A stretch of DNA of 64,000 nt, from contig JACEFZ010005116.1 of the NCBI GenBank assembly GCA_014155875.1, forward strand, positions 350,001 through 414,000, given 5' to 3'. The number at the start of each line of letters is the position of its first letter. Position 1 is the first letter of the stretch. Shown here piece by piece: positions 1 through 11,938 of this stretch. The DNA is from Cepaea nemoralis. Taxonomy: Eukaryota; Mollusca; Gastropoda; Stylommatophora; Helicidae. The position numbers and the translations under genes are program-made. The notes beneath the pieces are model-generated. The model did not search any database and was not told the DNA's origin. It was given only the letters and a program-made list of their open reading frames with translations.

Positions 1-1651
1 ACATCAGATCAGTCCGCTGATCACAGCAAAGATAGACCACAGCACGTTACGTCAGAACAAGTACGTCTCACCCGTTGCCGGAACCATCCTGCCGGATACT
101 GCTTTGCTTCTGTAGACCTCTGGTAATCCCATTTCATGAACATGAGAAATAGACACCGGTGGTATGAACAGTTACTTATGGACCGGATTCACTCTACACA
201 ATGTCCGTTCCTAATGTTCTCTAACCAACTGCACAAGTTCTTTTCTAGTGTTTACACAGTTAGTAAAGTTAAGTGTTAGTCGACAGATCATCCTCGTTGC
301 ACATCGAACCATTCAGTCCGCAAGTGCTAATTACTAATGTTAATTGTTACTGTACTAGCACTAGTTACTCTTAACCGGTTCTCGGTTCGTTACCACTGTT
401 TAATGCTGTATGGTGCAACTGTAATCTTCACTATGTTGGGTGAATCAACCTCCCTCTAGCTTTTAATCACGTCTGTAAGCAATCTTTATTGATTGCCGAA
501 CTGGTGTTCTTCCGACTGGGATTTTCTTCCTTCCCAAAACTTTATTGAGCTTCCTTGGATCTGGTAGGGAACCTAGGATAGAAACAACACACCTGGTGAT
601 AGTACTAGTTCATGATTCTTTCGGCTGAGTGTAAGCCTATCACCTTGCCTAATGATCGTTAGCTAACTAGACTTAGTCATAGAGCAGATTAGCTACCCAC
701 CTAGAATCGAATCAGGTTATGACAAAGAAAAAATCAGCAAACAGAATGTGGAACCCCTCCCACAAGGGACACCTACGGGAAATCCCAATTATCCCTCATT
801 ACTCAATTCTCAACTAGTAAAGCTTATCAACACTTCACTAATCTATTCTAGCTAACAGAGTCAAGTATCACTTCCCTACTCTAGCTAGTTTCCACTAACA
901 GTGCTAATCATCACACTATAGTTTAACAAGGCTACTGCCTAAAGTAATTATAACGAATATATTATAATAGGTTATACCTTAAATGGCACCACTGCAGTCC
1001 TATCAATCATATCTACATCTGCCATTATAGGCACGTGTAAAATTAAGTCACTAATTAACACACGGTAGATATTATTTCCACTAGGCGCTGCCGTGCCCTG
1101 GCACTCTGACTAAAGCATAATTTCAAGTCCTCCCTAGCTGGTCACAACTAGAGTTTATATGGCAAACTACCAAAGTTGTCCACGTGACTTTATCCTCTTC
1201 TCCCCCACACAGGTGTTATTTGGACATATCAACCATTTGCAAGGATCTATTTTTCCGGGCTTAAATCCTGTCAAAGTTGTCAGTAATTGTTAAGATTCTC
1301 AAAACAAGCCAGCGAATTTTATGACGACTTCCAACAACAGTTGCAAATAACCCCGTCAAACTCTTCATGTTCCGGAAACCAAGAATTGACATATGTACTG
1401 TTTTCTCCCTACTAAGTACTTCCGTTTTACATTCAAATGTAGACAAACTAATCAAGGCGATGCCAGGACCTGTCACCATCAACACCGACCGTTCCAAATC
1501 CGTTATAGATGTACACGTGCAGCTACAAATATTGTCCTGAGATTTTGACATCCGCGGTGTTTTTCCAGTTAGTAAAATAATGGTGCTGAAAATACACGCC
1601 AAGCAAACGTCGGGAATATTTATCTGTTTAACTCATGGCAATCTCGCGACA
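1..1651 (-). repeat. 3' LTR of Gmr1-like element 1 (cut by window edge)
   Basis: Position 1 corresponds to 7052 in the full LTR, and the two sequences run together almost without difference to 1651/8736, where both end in CGACA. Because the pol gene is on the minus strand, this left copy is the element's 3' LTR. The visible differences are a 33-bp stretch missing here after 1437 and one A in an AC-rich stretch near 1338. About 330 bp of the LTR lie outside the window. The near identity of the two LTRs suggests a recent insertion. The flanking target duplication on this side cannot be seen. Confidence 0.95.
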
Positions 1652-1666
1652 TAGGCCCCCTCTTAA
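1652..1666 (-). other. Polypurine tract of element 1
   Basis: Read on the minus strand, a purine-rich run containing AGAGGGGGCC lies directly against the LTR end TGTCGCGA. This is the position of the plus-strand primer of LTR retrotransposons. It also fixes the element's orientation (5' LTR at 6720-8736, 3' LTR at 1-1651). The RNase H domain of the ORF ends only about 50 bp upstream, so there is no room for an env gene. Confidence 0.85.
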
Positions 1667-1715
1667 GAGAGTAGTCCATCTCACTCTCCTCCACCATGAG
1701 TTAAATCCAGATAAT

Positions 1716-4700
1716 TCATTCCTCTTCTTCAGGAGCTGGGTGTCTTGACAAGAAATCCGCTCCAACATTTTCCTTCCCAGGAATGTACTCTACTGTGAAA
1801 TTATACGGTTGAAGTAACAACGACCACCGCATCAAACGTGCGTTGAGCTTCTGAGAAGTAGCCAGGAACATCAGGGGCTGATGATCCGACTGAACCCGAA
1901 ACTTAACTCCATACAAATATGGCTGAAATTTTTGCACTGCCCATACGAGGGACAAGCATTCTCTCTCGACGGTTGAATAATTCCTCTCCGCCTGTAGAAG
2001 TTTCTTACTTGCGTATGCCACAGGTTTCAAAACCGAAGCATCGTCTTTTCCTTCCTGTAACAAAGCGGCTCCAATTCCAATCCCACTCGCATCCGTTCTC
2101 AACACAAATGGTTTGGAAAGGTCAGGGAGCTGTAATACAGGTTTGCTGACCAAGGCCTCCTTTAACTGACTATAGGCATTCTCACATTCTGGTGTCCAAA
2201 TGATTTGATCCGGGAATCCCTTTTTCAAGGTTTCGGTCAACGGAGCTCCCAGTTCCGTGAAATGTGGGATAAATTTGTGGTAGAACCCACACAACGAGAG
2301 AAAAGATCGCACATCCTTCTTCGTTTTTGGCCTTGGTGCATTTCTGATTTTCTCCAGGTTCTTCTCTTCTGGAACAATGTGTCCTGGAGTGATGGTGTGA
2401 CCTAGAAATTCCAGAGTCTGGTAACCAATCATGCACTTGGTTGGACGAGCAGTAAGCCCTGCTTCCTTGAGCCTATTAAACACTCTCTCCAAGGATTGTA
2501 AGTGGTCATCCAGGCTGTCACTGGAAATCAGAATATCATCCATAAATGAGATGATGGACGGATCCTGTAACGGATCTAGTAAAGTCCTCATCATGCGTGT
2601 AAACACACTAGGTGCATTGCTAAGTCCAAAGGGCATGACCTTAAATTCGTAGTGTCCACTGGGTGTACTGAAAGCTAACAGTGGTCGAATCTCCGGTTTG
2701 ACTGGTATCTGATAGTACCCCCGACTCAGATCCACCTTTGAAAAGTACCGAGCCTTATGGAGCCTAGCGAATAGCTGAGTTGGATTCGGCAAAGGTTCCA
2801 CCTGAAACTGTGTATGACTGTTCAGCAGTCGGTAATCTATACACAACCTGTGTTCTCCACTTGGTTTGCGTAACAAAACTACCCCCGCATTGTATGGGGA
2901 TGTGGATGGTGCAATCACGTCATCCTCCAGCAATTTTTTTATTTCCTCCTCCAGGGCCTTTTCTTTAGAGAATGGCACTGGGTAAACCTTCTGACGAACC
3001 GGCTCCTGTGTGGTCAAAGTCATCTCAAACTCCACCAACCTCGTTCGTCCAGGTTTATCAGTCAGTATCTCCTTATGAGACTTGAGAACCTGGGTTATCC
3101 TTTCCCTCTCCTGGGAGGTCAGATCAGGGTTCACTTGTACATCCTTATAGGTTTCCTGGTGTACTAAGGGATATTCCCTGCCCTCGCTGGTTCCCACTTC
3201 TGTCTCCACTGCAACTGCCATTGCCATGAGGTGAGCTGCCTTGTCTCCGGGTCTCTCTTCGTATTTCCGCAAGAGATTGATATGGAAAATCTTCGACTTT
3301 CCCCGGATCCGGATCTGATAGTTGGTTCTGGATATCACCCTTTCCACGGGAAATGGTCCTTGCCAACCTATCTCCAGTTTGTTGTTTCCCGTTGGGAGTA
3401 GCAACAAGACTTTATCTCCCACCTCTAGAGATCTTTCTTTAGACCTACGGTTGTAGTAAGCCGCATGTCTTTTCCTGGCCTTTTTCAAGTTTTGATTTGC
3501 CAGAGTCCATCCCTTGTGGAGTTTTTCTTTCAGTTCCTCCACGTATTTGTAGGATGAGATCACTTCTTCTGACGTCCCCTCTTCAGTCCAACTCCTCAAC
3601 ATGGCTTCCAACGGTCCTTTGATTGGACGACCAAACAGCAACGTAGCAGGTGGTAGTCCTGTTGAGCCATGAGGAACTTCCCGATAGGCAAAGAGTGCTG
3701 CTGGGATATATTCATCCCACCTATCAGGTTTTTCCTGCGCTAATTTCCTGAGCATTGTCATCAACGTGCCGTTGAAACGCTCTACTTGTCCATTGGCTTG
3801 AGGGTGGTAAGGGCTGGTATGTATGTGGTTAGAGTGAAACACCCTAAATACCTCCTCCATGAGTTTTCCACAAAACTGAGATCCATTGTCCGTCAGAATT
3901 TGATCCGGAAAGCCTAATCTGGTAAAGGCCTCCATCAGTGCGTCCGCCACTCTTTTCGAGTCAATCGTGGTCAACGGTATCGCCTCACCCCACATTGTAC
4001 AGCAATCCACCATTGTAAGTATATACATGTTCCTCTTCCTAGTCCTGGGAAGTGGACCCACGATATCGATGGCTACCCTCTCGAAAGGAGAGTTCATGAT
4101 GGGCATCTCACCCAACATCACCGGTGCTGTCCAGTGTTTCGGTGCCACCCTCTGGCACTCAGGGCATGACTTCACATACCGACGCACATCATCTGTCATT
4201 CCCGGCCAATAGTAGTGGCAGGAAATCCGCTGCATGGTGGCGGCAATACCCATGTGTCCACTAAAGGAGATGGTATGCCCCATATGAAGAATCTGGGACC
4301 GATGAGCTTTCGGGACGACCAACTGACCGTATAGGTTGTCTCCCCTTCCTGCTCTCCTGTAGAGTATCCTATTCTTCATGTAGTACTGCCCCCGTCCTGG
4401 TGGATCAGCACTTTTCTGCAGCTTTTTGTAGCAAGGACGTAAAGTATCATCCTCACTCTGGGCAGTTCGTAGCTCCCCCGGCATTGGGTTAGTCACAATT
4501 GCGTCTGCCTCTTCCGTTTTCGCCTGAGAGCGAGTCTGCATTGCTCCCATATGAATAGGCTCCCTGGGCATTCCCAGAAAGACATACCGGCAACCTAGGA
4601 TGACTGGAAAAATGGGATCGGTCAATACAGCGGCCTTGATGGTGCCGGTGACGTACCGTGACCGAATCTCCACATTAGCAATGGGCAACTTCATGACTAC

Positions 4701-6272
4701 AGCACTCTTCTGTGCAGGCTGTATATCCAAGGTTTCACCTGTGAATTGTTCTGGATGTACTAGATCCGCAGAAATCACGGCCTCCCCGTCCAGTCCTGTG
4801 TCGTATAAACACTCCACTTGACGACCGTTAACCTCTACCAATTCCACTACAGGTGGTTTTTCCTGGTCTGGAGTCTCTTCCTCGGTCTCGACCTGTTCGG
4901 TGGGCTCCACCTTAGGTTTTCCTGAGCACACGACGAATTGAGTGTCTCCTGACTTTCCCCTGCAGTCAATAGCATTGTGCGTGTTTGACTTGCATTCGTT
5001 GCACCATTTCCCTGTCCTAGATTTTCTATTGTCGGACTTGAATGAGCTCTCCTGGTGGCGAGCTTCCTTGTTGACCTTGGCATTTTCCGTGACAACCTCC
5101 TTGGAAGTCACTTGACATGCTGCAAAATGAGGGTTCTTAGCCTTCGATTTGCAGTCCCTCGTATTGTGAGAGGGTGACTTACAAATTGAACACCACTTCT
5201 CCGACCACGGTCGTTTAGGTGTAGAGCTTGAGGTGCTCTTGCTTCCCTCCTTCTTCTTCTCTGAATTATCCTCTGATTTTTGCACATAAGGTTCCCACTT
5301 TTTGGTTCCTGAGTTTTTGGCTTTCTTCTTGTCATGTTTCTCTTGACTTTTGGTGTTGGTGGAAAGGTTTTCCCCTGCCTCCCCATGTACCTCGACGAAC
5401 CGTTCTGCTAATTTATTCACGAGGTCAATACGTTCCGCTCCTTGTTCTCCCAGGAACGTCCTGAGAGGTTTAGACATTTGCTTCTTCAGCTGGTCGACCA
5501 CCATGAGCTCTTCCAGACTCTCATAGTCATGTGCGAACCCAGCCAAATCCATCCACTTATGGAGATAAGATTTAAGACGCAAACTGTAGGCGGCAAACAA
5601 CTCTCCCGGTTCTCGTTTCGCTGCTCGAAATTTTTTCCGGTAGGTATGCGATGTAACCTCGAATCGTTTCAGCAGAGCCGTCTTTAACTCATCATAATTG
5701 TTCTCATGTCCTGGTGGCAGGCGAGTATAAACCTCGTATCCTGTCCCGCGTAATCCCTGGGATAGCTTAAGATTCCATTTGTTACGCTCCAGACCCATAG
5801 CAACTGACATAGCCTCGAAGCGTTGAAGGTATTGGTCAATCTTCTCTTTGTCCTCCTCGTAGACCGCTAAAGGAAACTTCATAGCATGGTACCCATGTCC
5901 ACCTACTGGTGTTGATCCTGGGATGGAGGAACCTCCAACTGCTCCCTCAGTTTCTCCATTAGATTGACTCTTCAACTCGAGTTCCCTCATCCGGTACTCG
6001 TGCTCCCTTTTCTGTGCTTCCTGTTCAGCTTCTAATTTCCTAGCTGCTTGCTCAGCTTCAAATTTCCTAGCTGCTTGCTCAGCTTCCAATTTCCTAGCTG
6101 CTTGTTCCAACTCCATCCTTCTCAATTCCAGCTCGGCCTTTCGATCATCCCTTTCTGCTTGACGATACTCTCTCTCCACTTCCTGTATGTAATCCGTTAG
6201 AGCAGACCCCGCCAATCCCATTTCTTCCCCCCTTTCCTTTAATTCTAACGTGCTAAGTTTAGGGGTGGCCAT
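1716..6272 (-). CDS. Gag-Pol polyprotein, Ty3/Gypsy type with integrase before RT (Gmr1-like)
   Basis: One open frame of about 1519 codons encodes all retrotransposition functions. I start at the ATG at 6272; the frame is open further upstream but only from a TTG. Approximate residues, counted from the upstream open end: coiled coil with three copies of a 9-residue AARKLEAEQ-type repeat (60-125); SCAN-like capsid region (about 180-330); two CX2CX4HX4C zinc knuckles (near 384 and 446); aspartic protease with DTG (near 515); integrase HHCC zinc site (near 686-730); integrase catalytic D, D, E in IDIVGP, TDNGSQF and VERFNG (757, 817, 856); GPF module (near 995); reverse transcriptase with FMDD (near 1267); RNase H with TDAS and SDHQPL (1415-1490). 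All key residues are present. Integrase precedes RT, which is the Copia order, but every domain looks Gypsy-like. There is no gag/pol frameshift and no env. It is probably a functional or very recently functional copy. Confidence 0.93.
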   Translation of the reverse strand: MATPKLSTLELKERGEEMGLAGSALTDYIQEVEREYRQAERDDRKAELELRRMELEQAARKLEAEQAARKFEAEQAARKLEAEQEAQKREHEYRMRELELKSQSNGETEGAVGGSSIPGSTPVGGHGYHAMKFPLAVYEEDKEKIDQYLQRFEAMSVAMGLERNKWNLKLSQGLRGTGYEVYTRLPPGHENNYDELKTALLKRFEVTSHTYRKKFRAAKREPGELFAAYSLRLKSYLHKWMDLAGFAHDYESLEELMVVDQLKKQMSKPLRTFLGEQGAERIDLVNKLAERFVEVHGEAGENLSTNTKSQEKHDKKKAKNSGTKKWEPYVQKSEDNSEKKKEGSKSTSSSTPKRPWSEKWCSICKSPSHNTRDCKSKAKNPHFAACQVTSKEVVTENAKVNKEARHQESSFKSDNRKSRTGKWCNECKSNTHNAIDCRGKSGDTQFVVCSGKPKVEPTEQVETEEETPDQEKPPVVELVEVNGRQVECLYDTGLDGEAVISADLVHPEQFTGETLDIQPAQKSAVVMKLPIANVEIRSRYVTGTIKAAVLTDPIFPVILGCRYVFLGMPREPIHMGAMQTRSQAKTEEADAIVTNPMPGELRTAQSEDDTLRPCYKKLQKSADPPGRGQYYMKNRILYRRAGRGDNLYGQLVVPKAHRSQILHMGHTISFSGHMGIAATMQRISCHYYWPGMTDDVRRYVKSCPECQRVAPKHWTAPVMLGEMPIMNSPFERVAIDIVGPLPRTRKRNMYILTMVDCCTMWGEAIPLTTIDSKRVADALMEAFTRLGFPDQILTDNGSQFCGKLMEEVFRVFHSNHIHTSPYHPQANGQVERFNGTLMTMLRKLAQEKPDRWDEYIPAALFAYREVPHGSTGLPPATLLFGRPIKGPLEAMLRSWTEEGTSEEVISSYKYVEELKEKLHKGWTLANQNLKKARKRHAAYYNRRSKERSLEVGDKVLLLLPTGNNKLEIGWQGPFPVERVISRTNYQIRIRGKSKIFHINLLRKYEERPGDKAAHLMAMAVAVETEVGTSEGREYPLVHQETYKDVQVNPDLTSQERERITQVLKSHKEILTDKPGRTRLVEFEMTLTTQEPVRQKVYPVPFSKEKALEEEIKKLLEDDVIAPSTSPYNAGVVLLRKPSGEHRLCIDYRLLNSHTQFQVEPLPNPTQLFARLHKARYFSKVDLSRGYYQIPVKPEIRPLLAFSTPSGHYEFKVMPFGLSNAPSVFTRMMRTLLDPLQDPSIISFMDDILISSDSLDDHLQSLERVFNRLKEAGLTARPTKCMIGYQTLEFLGHTITPGHIVPEEKNLEKIRNAPRPKTKKDVRSFLSLCGFYHKFIPHFTELGAPLTETLKKGFPDQIIWTPECENAYSQLKEALVSKPVLQLPDLSKPFVLRTDASGIGIGAALLQEGKDDASVLKPVAYASKKLLQAERNYSTVERECLSLVWAVQKFQPYLYGVKFRVQSDHQPLMFLATSQKLNARLMRWSLLLQPYNFTVEYIPGKENVGADFLSRHPAPEEEE

Positions 6273-6559
6273 TATACAGAGAGGTAAGCTAGCAGGTCCA
6301 GTACAATATAACTGCAAATTACTATACCGATATATGAACAAGTACTATAAATCTCGATATTACCACACACAGTACATTCACTCAGTGACAAGAGTAGAAT
6401 CAGGACCACAGACCTATGCAGACGTGTGAAGTGTGAACAGGTAAGATATTAATCCTAACCCCTATCCACATTCACTCTAGCTGGATTCTCCAAAATGATA
6501 TCTCCCTTTTATAACTAAGGATCCCGTGTCAAAAGACCCCGTTGTCAGAAGATCCCCCT
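6273..6559 (-). other. 5' leader of element 1
   Basis: Untranslated leader between the tandem repeat next to the primer site and the gag start. An upstream open stretch in the gag frame runs to 6341 but lacks an ATG. I see no other gene here. Confidence 0.6.
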
Positions 6560-6704
6560 GTCAAACGTTCCTGCTTGCAGGAGATCTCGCTGTCCAAGGA
6601 TTCCGTTTACGGGAGATCTCGCTGTCCAAAGATCACGTTTACGATAGATCCCACTGTCCAAATATCCCGTTTACGAGAGATCCCACTGTCCAAATATCAC
6701 GTTT
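6560..6704. repeat. 32-bp tandem repeat in the leader of element 1
   Basis: About four and a half units of 32 bp, each containing a GTTTACG core followed by AGATC and CTGTCC, stand head to tail. The last unit runs directly into the primer binding site, so the ACGAG of the PBS is also the repeat's own sequence. The location, just inside the 5' LTR, is where packaging or leader structures of retrotransposon RNA are often found; that function is only an inference. Confidence 0.85.
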
Positions 6705-6715
6705 ACGAGCCCCCA
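6705..6715 (-). other. Primer binding site of element 1, proline-tRNA type
   Basis: On the minus strand the sequence reads TGGGGGCTCGT, four bases downstream of the LTR end. These 11 bases equal the start of the proline-tRNA primer site known from murine leukaemia virus, and they complement a tRNA 3' end ACGAGCCCCCA. Pairing does not continue beyond 11 bases; the following bases belong to the 32-bp repeat. Confidence 0.8.
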
Positions 6716-6719
6716 GTAA

Positions 6720-8736
6720 TGTCGTGTCCTCCTTTAAAGTGTCGTCCCTGGAGTGAGGAGATCCGACACCCACATTATAATATTATTTTTTTTTTCCCCC
6801 TCAATATTCTGGAGAATCCACCAGCTTCCGTCCAACACACTCCATCAGCCTATGGACACCTTTTCCTATCACTCTCACACTGTCGTACTATGCCCCTTCT
6901 CATACTTCCCCAACGCAACATACTCAACAACTCTTACTTCTAGAAATTAATAAAGATTAATTTATTAAAATAAAAGTGTAACGTGTATGAGACGTGTATG
7001 CGAAGAAAATGTGTGACGTGTTCTATAAAGTGTAGAGAATCTGACTCTCAGACATCAGATCAGTCCGCTGATCACAGCAAAGATAGACCACAGCACGTTA
7101 CGTCAGAACAAGTACGTCTCACCCGTTGCCGGAACCATCCTGCCGGATACTGCTTTGCTTCTGTAGACCTCTGGTAATCCCATTTCATGAACATGAGAAA
7201 TAGACACCGGTGGTATGAACAGTTACTTATGGACCGGATTCACTCTACACAATGTCCGTTCCTAATGTTCTCTAACCAACTGCACAAGTTCTTTTCTAGT
7301 GTTTACACAGTTAGTAAAGTTAAGTGTTAGTCGACAGATCATCCTCGTTGCACATCGAACCATTCAGTCCGCAAGTGCTAATTACTAATGTTAATTGTTA
7401 CTGTACTAGCACTAGTTACTCTTAACCGGTTCTCGGTTCGTTACCACTGTTTAATGCTGTATGGTGCAACTGTAATCTTCACTATGTTGGGTGAATCAAC
7501 CTCCCTCTAGCTTTTAATCACGTCTGTAAGCAATCTTTATTGATTGCCGAACTGGTGTTCTTCCGACTGGGATTTTCTTCCTTCCCAAAACTTTATTGAG
7601 CTTCCTTGGATCTGGTAGGGAACCTAGGATAGAAACAACACACCTGGTGATAGTACTAGTTCATGATTCTTTCGGCTGAGTGTAAGCCTATCACCTTGCC
7701 TAATGATCGTTAGCTAACTAGACTTAGTCATAGAGCAGATTAGCTACCCACCTAGAATCGAATCAGGTTATGACAAAGAAAAAATCAGCAAACAGAATGT
7801 GGAACCCCTCCCACAAGGGACACCTACGGGAAATCCCAATTATCCCTCATTACTCAATTCTCAACTAGTAAAGCTTATCAACACTTCACTAATCTATTCT
7901 AGCTAACAGAGTCAAGTATCACTTCCCTACTCTAGCTAGTTTCCACTAACAGTGCTAATCATCACACTATAGTTTAACAAGGCTACTGCCTAAAGTAATT
8001 ATAACGAATATATTATAATAGGTTATACCTTAAATGGCACCACTGCAGTCCTATCAATCATATCTACATCTGCCATTATAGGCACGTGTAAAATTAAGTC
8101 ACTAATTAACACACGGTAGATATTATTTCCACTAGGCGCTGCCGTGCCCTGGCACTCTGACTAAAGCATAATTTCAAGTCCTCCCTAGCTGGTCACAACT
8201 AGAGTTTATATGGCAAACTACCAAAGTTGTCCACGTGACTTTATCCTCTTCTCCCCCACACAGGTGTTATTTGGACATATCAACCATTTGCAAGGATCTA
8301 TTTTTCCGGGCTTAAATCCTGTCAAAGTTGTCAGTAATTGTTAAGATTCTCAAAACAAGCCAGCGAATTTTATGACGACTTCCAACAAACAGTTGCAAAT
8401 AACCCCGTCAAACTCTTCATGTTCCGGAAACCAAGAATTGACATATGTACTGTTTTCTCCCTACTAAGTACTTCCGTTTTACATCTGCCATTGTGATCTC
8501 ACGGCTTCCATCTGCATTCAAATGTAGACAAACTAATCAAGGCGATGCCAGGACCTGTCACCATCAACACCGACCGTTCCAAATCCGTTATAGATGTACA
8601 CGTGCAGCTACAAATATTGTCCTGAGATTTTGACATCCGCGGTGTTTTTCCAGTTAGTAAAATAATGGTGCTGAAAATACACGCCAAGCAAACGTCGGGA
8701 ATATTTATCTGTTTAACTCATGGCAATCTCGCGACA
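6720..8736 (-). repeat. Full 5' LTR of Gmr1-like element 1 (2017 bp)
   Basis: Bounded by TGTCG on the left and CGACA on the right, the inverted 5-bp ends expected of an LTR. It carries an AATAAA signal on the minus strand at 6961-6966, about 240 bp from the LTR's downstream end, so U3 is very long and U5 short. A 33-bp segment at about 8485-8517, absent from the other LTR, is bordered by the 7-bp direct repeat CATCTGC, as expected for a slippage deletion in the other copy or a duplication here. At 2 kb the LTR is unusually long. The base directly after it is C (8737). Confidence 0.93.
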
Positions 8737-9068
8737 CTAATATATGTGTCACTTTGCCTGGAGTCTTTGTGAGGTACAATATAAGAATGTATCTCTGTTG
8801 TTTCCCACCAGGATTTCAATTTGCCTTTATTGTTTCGTTCTGAATTGCCATAATCTGCTGCAGTCGACATCCTTCCTATCTACTATACCGGAGGTCGCTA
8901 CACGTCGCAGTTACTAGGTCATAATATCTTGTGACATTAAGAACTTCTTGATTCGAGTTTCGTACTCTTATACATCTCTTCCTGTAAGTTTCAATATCTC
9001 TCTCCTTCGTTTTATCAGTGTATATCTCACTATATCTCTTTCTATGTTCTCTCACCATCTGTGTGTAT

Positions 9069-9070
<2 letters not shown>
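8737..9070. other. No gene recognised
   Basis: Flank immediately outside the LTR retrotransposon. The first bases, CTAAT, would be half of a target duplication whose partner lies outside the window. I see no coding signal. Confidence 0.5.
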
Positions 9071-9114
<44 letters not shown>

Positions 9115-9130
9115 GTGTGTATTAGTGAGT
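9071..9130. repeat. (GT)n microsatellite
   Basis: About 60 bp dominated by GT dinucleotides, with interruptions of TATG and ATAT at both ends. Confidence 0.95.
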
Positions 9131-10499
9131 GTGTTTGTATAACCCTTTAGCCACAGTATAATTTCGCATTGGAAGAAAAACGATCATATTTCTTCAATGT
9201 TTGCAACGGAACACGTAGATGCTCTGCTTGTATATGTTAGGAGAATTTCTGTAGGCTCTGAAAATGGTGGGGAAGAAACATCTTTCAGGAATATTACCTT
9301 GGAAAGATCACAGATGATGGGTATAAAAGGTAAGATAAATATGATGCGAAATGTGAGCTTTTGACCTCAAGAGCTGAGTTATAGAGTATCTGTAGAGCAA
9401 GGAGATCAAATTCAAAGGGCTAAGATTTAAAAATAACATATCCATCTTATATGGCGATATCTAACTTAAAACCGAATGTCACATGTTGTTCTCATCACAA
9501 ACTAGTATAAAGCTTCTGAACATGCGACATCTGCATTCCACATTTGTGACATGCTCATTAACTAATTTATAGACAGATAATGTGATGTTTTCCCATGACT
9601 TACTCATCTGAATACCTAGTTTGTGACCTCCACCTTTAACTGCAGTTTGCGGTTGTCAGCATAAGTGAGTGTCTAGTTCTGCTCAGAGTTGTCTGTCCAC
9701 TTATTTTGACAAATGAATGTTCTGTCCTGCTCAGAAACAGAACACTTATTCCGGCTGTCAGCACAAGTGAGTATTCCACTGGTTTAGATACAGAGCTGCC
9801 AGATTTTTATGACAAGTGAGGGTTCTGATGCAGAGTTGTTGAATGATGTCGGTGGATACTCAGACGAAAGAACTGTCTTTGCCACATCTTTGTGTTTTGT
9901 CGGTCCCCTACCCTAGCAGGCACCGTCGAATGTTTTCTTTTAATATAGATAATGCTATGATAGTATTTTTCATACTCGTCCAGATTGAATATAGTGTTTT
10001 AATTCATTTGCGTAAATATTTCCTCCTTTGAATATTTCTTTGATGAGTCTCACTGGCATAGAGGTATCATTCCCACTACAATCCCTTTGGCTAGACCAAG
10101 CATGAATGTTTTTGCGCATGTCAAATGTACAAGTCCGCTTTATTCATTAGACCATCTAGACTTTGGCTTGGGATCTGTTGACAAAACATATTTAAAACTC
10201 GTGAAGGAAACATTATCACCAGAGGCCTAATCTCAGCCAATGTTTACATGCTACGTTGAATCATGACCTGATTAAATTCCTTATTTGCCCTTCCGTAGAG
10301 AGTACCATCTTGTTCACCCTATTGGTTTCTGTGTATGGAGAGTAGAAGTAAAGCCCTGCGTCATAGTCCCCGTGAAGATGGTACTTCGGTACCAGGTCGG
10401 ATAGAGTGTCTCTACACAAATCTCACTGCGAATAATTTCAGGGCCCTGATGATCTGAACGTCAAAGCATTGGACGTAAGAGTTAACACTCATTCTTCCA
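9131..10499. other. No gene recognised
   Basis: No convincing ORF or RNA gene. Between about 9655 and 9840 there is a loose, diverged duplication of a phrase containing GTCAGCA-AAGTGAGT and TTCTG-TCAGAG, which looks like a decayed tandem repeat. Confidence 0.4.
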
Positions 10500-11015
10500 A
10501 AGGGTTCACGAAAGCACCAAACATCCACAAACAAAGCAACCAAGCATTTAAGCAACCAATAAGAAAAGCCAGCAACGAACAAATTACACAAGCAATCAAC
10601 CAATCAACCAACATGCCAAGCTAGTAAGCATTCATGTATCCGACCAACTAAATTAAACAAGCAAGCAATTAAGAAAGGGACCGGCTAGCAAAGCAACAAA
10701 GCACCCACCAACAAAACAATCAACTAGCCAAGCAAGCACTCAATCAACCAAGCAACCAACCACCCAACAACCAAACAATTAACCGAATCAGCCAAGCAAG
10801 TAACCAACCAAGCAAGCAACTAACGAAGCTAGTAAGCAACCAAATAAGCAAATAAGTAAGCAACCAGCCAAACAACCAACAAGGCAAGAAAGTTGTCAAG
10901 CAAGCAAGCAACCAAACAACTAAGTAACCAGTCAACTAATCAACTAAGCAAGCAACAAACCAAACATGAAATCAACTAAGCAAGATGCCAAACAACTAAG
11001 TAAGCAACCAATCAG
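10500..11015. repeat. Degenerate (AAGC/AACC)n tetranucleotide tract
   Basis: About 500 bp composed mainly of CAAG, CAAC and AACC words in irregular alternation. On the minus strand it yields meaningless Trp/Leu-rich frames. A fresher array of the same kind lies at 63702-63868. Confidence 0.9.

Positions 11016-11938
<923 letters not shown>

Noticed and set aside
1261..1602. LTR frame of 113 codons with hydrophobic start as a regulatory protein
   Set aside because: It is broken in the sister LTR and has no recognisable family. It is kept only as a remark in the LTR indel finding.
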